Below, one piece after another: positions 9,254 to 17,167 of a stretch of 37,801 nucleotides of DNA. Where the stretch lies: contig JAISFS010000164.1 in assembly GCA_031263485.1 (NCBI GenBank), forward strand, positions 1 through 37,801. The letters are read 5' to 3'. Source of the stretch: Deltaproteobacteria bacterium. Its GTDB lineage: Bacteria; Desulfobacterota; Desulfarculia; Adiutricales; Adiutricaceae. The position numbers were made by a program, and so were the translations under genes. Every line of letters starts with the position of its first letter. The stretch's first letter is position 1. A model generated the notes under the pieces. It ran no database searches. It was not told where the DNA came from and saw only the letters and a program-made list of their open reading frames with translations.

Positions 9254-9820
9254 ATGCACGATTATCCAAATGCTGCAATCCGTGAAGCTCTAATCAACGC
9301 CATTGTCCATCGCGATTATAACGCATCTGGAGCTGACCTTAATATTAAGTGTTTTACTGATCGTATGGAATTTATTTCTCCTGGTGGGATTTTCGGCAAC
9401 ACAGGACTCGGGGAAATCAGGAGCGGGTTTTCATCTTGCCGTAATCCGGCATTGGCACATGTATTCTTCATCCTTAACTTCATCGAAAGTTACAGCACGG
9501 GAATTCCCAGAATATTCGAGGAATATAAGGGTGCAAAGCGTCAACCGAAGATCAAATTGACGAAAAACGTTTTCAGGATGACTCTCCCGAACCTAAACTT
9601 CGGGGTCACATATGATTCCTTGCCAGGGGTACGACCTCCAGAAGAGTACATCATGAGAACTGTTAAGATGCAGGGCTCAATCAACCGTTTGCAGGTCCAA
9701 CAGCTTCTTGGTATCTCACAGACTGCTTCTGGTCTTATTTTGCGAAAATTGGCTGAACGTGGCAAGCTTATACGTGAAGGGTCATCACGTAACATGCGCT
9801 ATATTGCTGGACGCAACTGA
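9254..9820 (+). CDS. RecG-C-like regulator A, HATPase and winged-helix half
   Basis: 188 residues from ATG 9254, in the same frame as 8513-9223. MHDYPNAAIREALINAIVHRDY is the N-box of the HATPase_c_4 / RecG C-terminal-like domain (PF13749). FISPGGIF and the region IESYSTGIPRIFEEY follow (usual form E-x-x-GTG-I-x-R-I). Residues 130-188 form a winged-helix DNA-binding domain (GSINRLQVQQLLGISQTAS, then LRKLAERGKL). No strong ribosome site precedes 9254, so independent translation is doubtful. The normal family protein is one chain of about 435-480 residues. Confidence 0.65.
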   Translation: MHDYPNAAIREALINAIVHRDYNASGADLNIKCFTDRMEFISPGGIFGNTGLGEIRSGFSSCRNPALAHVFFILNFIESYSTGIPRIFEEYKGAKRQPKIKLTKNVFRMTLPNLNFGVTYDSLPGVRPPEEYIMRTVKMQGSINRLQVQQLLGISQTASGLILRKLAERGKLIREGSSRNMRYIAGRN

Positions 9821-9894
9821 ATCATCAAATCATGCTACAATCACAGTATCAGATTTGACAGGTTCAAAACAACTTAAGCTATTTGGTTACCCCT

Positions 9895-10593
9895 ATGACT
9901 TTCAAAGAAAGCAAGACAATTGAATTCAAACAGTTGGTTACCGAAAACGCCAAGAACGAAGTCATCGCGTTTACCAATACTGATGGAGAAACATTGTTAC
10001 TTGGCATTGCAGACGATGGAACTGTTGTCGGACTGAAGAATGCTTCGGCTGACCTCGACAGAGTTGTTATGATGTTGAAAGATGGGATCTCACCTGATCT
10101 TATGCCATTTTTGGGTTTGCGAATTGAAGTTAAAGAAAACAAAGAGATCATCGTAATTAAAGTTCATAAGGGTCCAATGCGTCCATACTACTTGAACGGA
10201 AAAGGAATCAAAGTTAGCTCTGTGTATGTTCGTCGTGGTACATGTTCTGATCAAGCTTCCAATTTGGAGATTGACAAACTGTTGCGCGAAAGGCAGGGAG
10301 ATGCTTTTGAGACTTATCCATCCTATAGGCAAGATTTATCATTTGAAACTGTTAATTATGAATTTTTAAACAACGGGAAAGAATTCAATACTGAGAAGAT
10401 GATTTCTCTTGGCTTACAAAGCAAAAATAATGAATTCACTAATCTCGGATTATTGCTTTCTGATCAGTGTCCATATAGCACTGCTATAATTGTTTTTTCA
10501 CCTGCTACTGGTACCACTGCCATTGACACCATCGTTTTTACAGGCTTTTTATTAAAGCAACTTAAAGTTATACTCGATTATATTGAAGCATAA
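9895..10593 (+). CDS. AlbA_2-domain regulator B, N-terminal half, ends at in-frame TAA
   Basis: 232 residues. MTFKESKTIEFKQLV, then NEVIAFTNTDGETLLLGIADDG and KVHKGPMRPYYLNGKGIK define an AlbA_2 domain paralogous to regulator A. The ATG at 9895 aligns with the paralogue's start, but no clear ribosome site is seen. A TTG at 9883 is the alternative. The frame ends at TAA (10591-10593) after ILDYIEA, again in the linker before the HATPase half, but about four codons earlier in the alignment than in regulator A. The downstream half continues in the same frame. The DNA is AT-rich like regulator A. Confidence 0.65.
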   Translation: MTFKESKTIEFKQLVTENAKNEVIAFTNTDGETLLLGIADDGTVVGLKNASADLDRVVMMLKDGISPDLMPFLGLRIEVKENKEIIVIKVHKGPMRPYYLNGKGIKVSSVYVRRGTCSDQASNLEIDKLLRERQGDAFETYPSYRQDLSFETVNYEFLNNGKEFNTEKMISLGLQSKNNEFTNLGLLLSDQCPYSTAIIVFSPATGTTAIDTIVFTGFLLKQLKVILDYIEA

Positions 10594-10620
10594 AATTCGA
10601 AAGAATATGTTAAAACAGGA

Positions 10621-11196
10621 TTGCGCAAAAAAATTGGATCTGATTATAGCCGTGATGCTTATCGGGAAGCCGTGATCAATTCAATAGTTCACAGAGAATA
10701 TGCATTAGAGCGAAAAATTGCTATTAAAATTTATCCTGATCATATGATTATCGATTCACCAGGTGGACTTTTTGCAGGATTAACAAAAGATGATATTTTG
10801 ACTGGAACATTCTCTCATCGCAATAAAATGTTATCTACCGTGTTCAAACAACTCAATCTTGTTGAAGAATTTGGGACAGGTATAAATAAAATTATTCAGT
10901 CATATAAAGATTCTGATGCGAACCCTGATTTTAATATTTCAATAAATTCATTCAAATTGATATTGCCCAACAAAAATTTTGAACCATTATTTCAATCAAG
11001 ATCAGTATCATTTACTGCCGAAGGACAAGTATTTAATTATATTAGACAATATGGATCTATCGATGATATTCAAGCCGGTATTCTTCTTGGAATATCTAAT
11101 GATTTAGCTGGCAATTTGTTAATACACATGACACATTTCAATGCACTGATACGAGTGAACAACAATAATGGCGACTTTTACATTATCGGCAAATAG
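10621..11196 (+). CDS. RecG-C-like regulator B, HATPase and winged-helix half
   Basis: 191 residues if started at TTG 10621, in frame with 9895-10593. It carries DAYREAVINSIVHREY (N-box), IIDSPGGLFAG and EEFGTGINKI (ATP-lid region), all intact, and a C-terminal winged helix (YGSIDDIQAGILLGISND). The spaced halves of regulators A and B have matching overall length, which shows the two genes are true tandem paralogues. There is no good ribosome site before 10621, so the half may only be made by readthrough, or may not be made at all. Confidence 0.6.
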   Translation: MRKKIGSDYSRDAYREAVINSIVHREYALERKIAIKIYPDHMIIDSPGGLFAGLTKDDILTGTFSHRNKMLSTVFKQLNLVEEFGTGINKIIQSYKDSDANPDFNISINSFKLILPNKNFEPLFQSRSVSFTAEGQVFNYIRQYGSIDDIQAGILLGISNDLAGNLLIHMTHFNALIRVNNNNGDFYIIGK

Positions 11197-11975
11197 CTAT
11201 GATATATAAAAATTGTAAATGCGTAATAAGCTTGAAATTTTTTATCTCCTGAAACATCTCTTTATACGGTGAAAGATCGCCTACAATATTGGTTTCACCA
11301 GCACTTTTTTCATTGTATTATTTAACCTAACAGTGGCAGTGTCCTCCTATAACGATTGAAAAAATTATATCCATAATGCAATTGAATTTAACTTATCTAG
11401 AATAATTACAGCTTAACCAAAAAGGACCAGCGTTGGCTTTCTTGACCATCACCTCCAAGCCAGGAAATATTTTCTTCAGACATCAAGGTGAAAGGTATGG
11501 ATTGAAAAGAAGAATGCTTAGACAGCTATCGAGAAAAATGACTTTCTGTGCTGATACTGGATTATAAGATATAGCATAAGCCTCTGAACTACTGCTACGA
11601 CATCGCCATGCCATTAACAATGATTCATCCTATGAAGGTTTCGCCGGTGTAAGACGCGTCATTCAGTCCAATGAATTATCCGCTTCCTTCTGTCACGTTG
11701 CATTTGTCACACCGCTCGGCAATGCTGATTACAGGTCCATAGGTATCGGAATGCATGAAGCTTCGATACACCGTGCTGCTTTTAATGTCCACCGCCTCTA
11801 AACTTCATCTAGTCAACGCTCTCGGATAGATCGCGCCCGGCCTCATCGCCATGGGCTACTCCCGTCAAGACCTAGCCCTCGCCATCGTGGCTGATGGCCG
11901 CGCACCCATGGACTCCCGCCCGAGGGCTCCGCCGCCGCCAACGCGCTCGCCGTCTCCGCCGACCTTGGCGGCGTC
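11197..11975. other. AT-rich gap with a possible decayed coding fragment
   Basis: A 73-codon stretch without stops runs on the plus strand from 11580 to 11801, with a protein-like composition (YEGFAGVRRVIQ, then FVTPLGNADY) but no start codon. It may be the tail of a lost gene. Otherwise nothing recognisable. GC-rich DNA resumes near 11830. Confidence 0.35.
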
Positions 11976-14900
11976 CTATTCGGCCCTGGTGCCGTTGCCG
12001 TTCGCGGTGTCGCGGCGCACGCCGTCCTCCGCGCGGCGGAGGGCGCGGCGTCTTGACTTCATGCGGAAGCCTATGAAGAAGATGGCCAGGAGCGCCAGGA
12101 CGAAGGCGGAGATGGTCCACTCCACTCCGGAGGAGCTCATGGACGTCTCTTCGGCGGGCTGGTCGACGTTCTCCATCTTGAAGCCCTTCACGGAGTCCGC
12201 GTCCGCCTGATCGTCCCGGGGGCCGTCCTGCCTGTTCTCCCTCAAGGGGTTGGAGTCGGCGCTGGCCTTCCGGTCGCCCAGATCCTTCAGCAACGCCTCA
12301 CGCTCTGCGACCTGAGCCTCAAGAGCCTTCTTGCCCATGGTCTCCACGGCGAGCTTGAACCGCGCCACGAGCTCAGGCGCCATCACGCCGGGGAGCGAGA
12401 TGATGTTCATGACCATCTGGTTGAACTGCGGGTTGTTGCATGTGTGATCGCAGCAGGCTATCCCGCGCTCGATGACGCTCATGGCGTAGTCCGTGGCGAG
12501 CCTCTGCCTGACCTCCTCGGAAGGCGCCCAGTAATCTTTGCGGACGGCCTCGAGCATCCGTCCAGTGATCGACTGGAAGGCCCATGGGTTGTTTTCGTCC
12601 ATGAACTCCGGGATCTCCTGATCGTACTTGTCCTCCACGTAGACCTCGTAGGTCTGGTCCCACAGCTTCGGGTCGATGTTCTGGGGGGTGGTCACCTGCC
12701 AGCCCCAGAGGTACTCGATGAAGTGGGCCATCGCCGCGGCGCCCGCGTAGCCCTCCCCCTTCATGCCGCCGATCCAGGTGGGGTTCAGATAGCGCGAGCG
12801 GGTCTCCTGGCCTATGAAGGACGCAAGGTCCGCCATGCCTACCTGGCCGTTGGCGCGCTGGTCGGCGATGAGGGCGTCGGGAGCGGCGTCCGACAGCGAG
12901 GTGATGGCCATGGAGAGCCCGCCCAGGAACTGGAAGACGTCGTCGTTGTCCAGGAGGCCGTACAGGTGCGAGCTCCTGGAGTGCCAGGCGATCTTCGAAC
13001 CGGCGAGGTTCAGTTCCAGGGAGTCGCGGGCCGGCGCGCCCCACATGTCATCGCCGAAGGCGTAGCCCGTGTGCTCCCTGAAGGTTTCCGAGACGGTCTC
13101 GGGATCGTCCCAGAGCCCTGATGACGAAACCGTGGCACTCACGCGGTTGCCGTATGCCCCGGGCCGCGAGGAGAAGATCCGGGCCCGGGAGAAGCGGCCC
13201 GCCTCCTCCTCCCCGAAGCCGCGCCTGACGAGTTCCTGTCGGTTCTTCTCGTCCCCCTGCGCGATGAAGTTCTCAACGTCGTCCTGGAGCGCGGCCTGGC
13301 GGATCGCGCGATCGATGAAGAGCATCTTGTCCGGGAAGAGGTCCCGGTACAGCCCGGAGGCGTCTATGGTGACGTCCACCCTGGGCCTGCCCAGCACGTT
13401 TCCCGGGATGGGCCGCGTGCCCGAGACTGCCCCGGAAGGCATCCAGGTGGGCTCCACGCCTATGAGGGCGAGGATCGTGGCCTCGTTCAGGCCCTCGTTG
13501 CGCAGGGCCTCGACTGCCCAGAGGACGACCGCCACCTTGTCGGGGAAAGTCCCGTGCAAGTCGATGTAGTTCCGGACGATCTCGTCCGCGGCCATCTGCC
13601 CCAGCCGCCAGGCCTCGGCGGTGGGTATCCTGCTGGGCGAGAGCCCGAAGAAGTTGCGGCCCGTGGGGAGAGCCAGGGGGTTGCGGGCGGGGTCGTTGCC
13701 CTCCCCCGACTCGATGTAGCCGCCGGCCAGGGCCTTCACCAGGGACGAGAGCTCCCCGGGGCCAGAGGCGGACAGCTTCTCGGAACTGGCAGGACGATCC
13801 AGGCCCGGGTTCTCGCGGGCCATGCCGTCCAGGAGCGACTCTGCCGCCTCGCCCGAGGGCGAGGTCCCGAAGGTGTGGAGCCCGTAAGGGATATCGGTCT
13901 TGGCCAGGTACTCCAGGTACTCGGAAAGCCTCTCCACCTCCTCGGGGCCGGTGAAACCGGGCACGCCCACGTCCTTGGCCAGGGCCAGAGTGTCCGCGAG
14001 CTTGGCCAGCTCCCGGAGGTTCCCCTCCGCAGTCTGGGAGCCGATGCGCTGTGCCGCCTGATATGCCTCGACCAGCTCAGCCAGCTCCACGTACTCCCCG
14101 TAGCCTTCGGCCGTCACGAGCGGCGGAATCAGGTGGTCTACGATGGTGGCCCTGCCCCGGCGCTTCGCCTGGATGCCCTCGCCCACGTTGTCCATGATGT
14201 ACGGGTACACGTCTGGGAGAGTGCCCATGAGCACCTCGGGGGGATCGGCCAGATCCAGCCCCGACTGTTTGCCGGGCATCCACTCGAGCGTCCCGTGGGT
14301 GCCGAGGTGGATGACGGCGTCAGCCCCCCAGACGTGCTCCAGCCACAGGTACACCGCCAGGTACTGGTGGTGGGGGTACAGGAGCGGGTCGTGGTAGAGC
14401 TTCATGGGGTCGTCCTCGGCCCCGCGGGCGCCCTGCGGCAGTATCGCGAGGTTGCCCTTGAGGATTATCGGGAGCACCAGCTTCCCGTCCCGGGCCATGA
14501 TGGTCGCGTCCTCCGGCTGGCCCCACTGCTCGATCACCTTGTCCCGGAATGACCGGGGGAGCCGCATGAAGTGTTCCTGGTACTCGGAGACGGGCCAGAG
14601 CGTGGCGCCGCCCTCGTCTATGAGCGAGTCCAGTTCGCCCGGCGCCCAGGCGCCGATGTTGCGGCCGCCGCGGAGCACGAGGCCCTTCACCTCTTCCTCG
14701 GTGAGCGGCGGGTCGAGGGGGATCCCGTATCCTTCCGCCGCCAGCCGCTCGGCTATCGCGGAGATGCTCCTGAAGACGTTCAGGTACGCGGCCCCGATGT
14801 TCTGCTTGCCGCGGGAGTTGTTCCAGTAGATGAGCGCGACCTTCTTCTCGGCGGCGGGCTTGGTCTTGAGCGCGAGGTGGCGGATGAGCCGCCTGGCCAG

Positions 14901-16064
14901 GTGCCGCGCGTTATCCGGCAGGAGCTCGAAGCGGTAGGCCATGGGGGCTCCGGGCTCCCGCTCCTCCACCTTTCCCATCAGTACGCTGGGCTCGATGGCG
15001 CCGGAGGTCTCCGAGTTGTCAAGGTTCCAGACAACGTCCAGCGCGGCGATGCCCAGGGGGCTCTCGCGCCACTCGTCGGTCGTCTGGTTATAGAGCTTGA
15101 TGCCGTTCACGACCGGCACGTCCATGTCCATGAGCGCCCGGCTGACACGATCGTCGAACGAGCCGTAGAATTTCAGCGAGAAGCTTATGACGGCGTCCAC
15201 CCGGCTCCTGCGGTTCCCGTCCAGAAACAGGTTCTCGAGGATCGGAAGGGCCGGTCCGAAGGCCGCGAGCACGTTGAAGCCCTCTGACTCCATGAGAGCT
15301 ATCATCTCGTCCAGAGACTCCCTCTGGCCCTCCGTCAGATACGTCTTGAAGACCATGAGCCCGACCCAAGGCCTGGATTCCCCGTACATCGGCGTGGATC
15401 TGTACCACTCGGCGTAGTCGTCGGCGCTCTCGAATGGCGCGTCCGCGGAGGGATGGTACACGCCAAGATCCGGGAGCTTCACGACCGGGGGGTACTCCTG
15501 CGCGGGGTCAATCGTGAGGCTTATCGCCCGGCGGACCATGCCCGCCACGTTGGCGGCCGAGAGGTGGCTGAAGTACTCGTCCAGCCGGGGCTCGAACACG
15601 AAGCCCAGATCGACGAGCCACGCGTCCTTCGGGACGCCGCGGAGGCCATAGACGGCCCGGGAGCCATCGAGGAGGTCGTTCTCCATGACCCAATCCGCGA
15701 GCTTCTTGGACATGACGTCGACCATGATCACGTCCGAACCCTTCGCGAAGTCCGCGTCGGCCGGGTTGTCCTGGAGCTCGGAGAGGCAGAAGGCCTTGAC
15801 CTCCATCCTGGGGGGGAAATCCGCCCCGTCCAAGCCCCTGTGGACCACGTAGCTGTCGGTATCGATGACAATGAGCGAGATCCTCTCGGCCCATGCGGAA
15901 CCGACAGGCAACAGGATCAGTGCCAAGGCGGTAGCCATGAAAGCGGCTAAGGAGAGCCCGGCGACCTGGCGTCGGGTCAAGCTGCCCCTTTCCGCGGGCT
16001 CCACCAAAGGTAAAAAGGAAGCTTCCTGACGGACGCGGGCGAGGGATTTGCGGACGTCAATCAT
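11976..16064 (-). CDS. Membrane-anchored CobN-family chelatase, HmuS-like
   Basis: 1362 residues of the CobN/BchH large-subunit family (PF02514), recognised by HLGTHGTLEWMPGKQ near 580, then PYIMDNVGEGIQAKRR and VDHLIPPL. A signal or anchor segment spans about 34-59 after an RRQ run, and a second membrane segment lies at about 1315-1338 followed by KSRRR. The catalytic body should therefore sit on the periplasmic side, tethered at one or both ends. A Cys-rich motif CCDHTC lies near 1205. Cytosolic CobN of B12 synthesis has neither anchor. The anchored form beside a TonB receptor matches HmuS, the CobN homologue of Bacteroidota haem-uptake operons reported to act in haem demetallation. Cobalt or corrinoid handling is the alternative. 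The start follows AGAGG and has its own promoter. Base composition is high, unlike the receptor gene upstream. Confidence 0.75.
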   Translation of the reverse strand: MIDVRKSLARVRQEASFLPLVEPAERGSLTRRQVAGLSLAAFMATALALILLPVGSAWAERISLIVIDTDSYVVHRGLDGADFPPRMEVKAFCLSELQDNPADADFAKGSDVIMVDVMSKKLADWVMENDLLDGSRAVYGLRGVPKDAWLVDLGFVFEPRLDEYFSHLSAANVAGMVRRAISLTIDPAQEYPPVVKLPDLGVYHPSADAPFESADDYAEWYRSTPMYGESRPWVGLMVFKTYLTEGQRESLDEMIALMESEGFNVLAAFGPALPILENLFLDGNRRSRVDAVISFSLKFYGSFDDRVSRALMDMDVPVVNGIKLYNQTTDEWRESPLGIAALDVVWNLDNSETSGAIEPSVLMGKVEEREPGAPMAYRFELLPDNARHLARRLIRHLALKTKPAAEKKVALIYWNNSRGKQNIGAAYLNVFRSISAIAERLAAEGYGIPLDPPLTEEEVKGLVLRGGRNIGAWAPGELDSLIDEGGATLWPVSEYQEHFMRLPRSFRDKVIEQWGQPEDATIMARDGKLVLPIILKGNLAILPQGARGAEDDPMKLYHDPLLYPHHQYLAVYLWLEHVWGADAVIHLGTHGTLEWMPGKQSGLDLADPPEVLMGTLPDVYPYIMDNVGEGIQAKRRGRATIVDHLIPPLVTAEGYGEYVELAELVEAYQAAQRIGSQTAEGNLRELAKLADTLALAKDVGVPGFTGPEEVERLSEYLEYLAKTDIPYGLHTFGTSPSGEAAESLLDGMARENPGLDRPASSEKLSASGPGELSSLVKALAGGYIESGEGNDPARNPLALPTGRNFFGLSPSRIPTAEAWRLGQMAADEIVRNYIDLHGTFPDKVAVVLWAVEALRNEGLNEATILALIGVEPTWMPSGAVSGTRPIPGNVLGRPRVDVTIDASGLYRDLFPDKMLFIDRAIRQAALQDDVENFIAQGDEKNRQELVRRGFGEEEAGRFSRARIFSSRPGAYGNRVSATVSSSGLWDDPETVSETFREHTGYAFGDDMWGAPARDSLELNLAGSKIAWHSRSSHLYGLLDNDDVFQFLGGLSMAITSLSDAAPDALIADQRANGQVGMADLASFIGQETRSRYLNPTWIGGMKGEGYAGAAAMAHFIEYLWGWQVTTPQNIDPKLWDQTYEVYVEDKYDQEIPEFMDENNPWAFQSITGRMLEAVRKDYWAPSEEVRQRLATDYAMSVIERGIACCDHTCNNPQFNQMVMNIISLPGVMAPELVARFKLAVETMGKKALEAQVAEREALLKDLGDRKASADSNPLRENRQDGPRDDQADADSVKGFKMENVDQPAEETSMSSSGVEWTISAFVLALLAIFFIGFRMKSRRRALRRAEDGVRRDTANGNGTRAE

Positions 16065-16154
16065 GGGAACGGCCTCTGGGGTTGCCGCGCGGCTATGGCA
16101 TTCCCCTGGGTTAACAGAGCTGGACTGGCTATGGCTACGGCTTTTGTTTCCAAC

Positions 16155-16183
16155 ATTGTACCACTGTATGCATTTCCCGTGAA
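16155..16183 (-). promoter_or_regulatory. Promoter of the CobN-like gene
   Basis: On the minus strand, TTCACG, a 17-base spacer and TACAAT preceded by TGG (extended -10), about 90 bases before the start codon. A dyad CCCGT (16176-16180) / ACGGG (16194-16198) overlaps the -35 and could be an operator. Confidence 0.5.
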
Positions 16184-16198
16184 CATTTAATTAACGGG

Positions 16199-16902
16199 GT
16201 GATGACATCGGATGCCGTTCGCATATCTGGCCGTTGGCCTCTCCGGCTTAAGGATGTCATCATGTCTCAGTAACGTGAATAAAACATGCGATGGGATCAG
16301 CGGTTCTATTATAGTTTATCCTCACGATTGGGTATCTGCCTCGGATTTCTGCCTCTGGTTTATTGCTCTGCCTCGGGTTTCTGGCTTTGCCTCAAGATTT
16401 GGTGTTTGCCTGCTGATGGAATATTTCTCTCCCAATACAATATTGGATTCCTGCTTTCAGCTTGATGCCCTAATCTGGCTTTGGCTCCGGATTAGAATTT
16501 AGGTGCCATTTCGGGATTTCGTTCCCGAATCATTGTTGTCGACCATAGGGGTCCACACACGTCGCAGCGGCATGGCAGAGATTCCTGGGCCCCATCCGGT
16601 GCTATATTGCCGCTCCTCATCGACTCCTGATTTAGCCACCTCAATGAACAGATACTGGTTTTCTTAATAATGCTGTCACCACTCGCAATGGTTTAGTAAA
16701 AATCATCGTCATGACATCACATTGGAAATCATGCTTTATGAACAACCATGCCCTAGAAACGTTAATTACACATTAGTGTGGATATATTCTGAAAATTAGT
16801 ATTCAGATCAATTTTGGCAAGTTGTCAGCCAGCCGAAGCCATCATCATACCAGAAAAAGCGGTTTTCAAAAATATCGTCCATTCGGCTATTGACATGGAA
16901 AT
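16199..16902. other. AT-rich gap with pyrimidine-biased repeats
   Basis: At about 16335-16410 TGCCTC recurs at spacings of roughly 13-20 bases inside a T/C/G-biased run. No gene or RNA is recognised. Base composition is well below the chelatase gene. Confidence 0.35.
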
Positions 16903-16986
16903 GCAAATTACCCCATGTGCGCCCAAAATCCATCAGTGAATCCTAAAAATATGTTGCTATCAATGGGCGAGCATGGGGTAAATTGC
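16903..16986. repeat. 84-bp element bounded by 22-bp inverted repeats
   Basis: The left arm 16903-16924 and right arm 16965-16986 are inverted repeats matching at 19 of 22 positions by eye, with ACCCCATG exact in both. The AT-rich loop is 40 bases. No clear target duplication is seen. It could be a small MITE-like insertion or a long RNA hairpin beyond the 3' end of the receptor gene. Confidence 0.5.
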
Positions 16987-17167
16987 AATGCTTCTGTAAA
17001 TCGACACGTCATCCTGAATCTTTCGAGAAAATATCAATAACCCGGCGTATGAAACCAAATTCTTTGGCATCGCGACATGACAAATTGAGCTTGGCAATGT
17101 GGCCAATAATAGGGTCCATGACTAACCAGTCTTCCGCCAGGCGATGTAATATTCCACCTGAACGATG

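Noticed and set aside
11976..16064. Cytosolic cobaltochelatase CobN of B12 synthesis
   Set aside because: Membrane segments at both ends, a TonB receptor neighbour and no cob genes in view argue for the anchored HmuS-like type.
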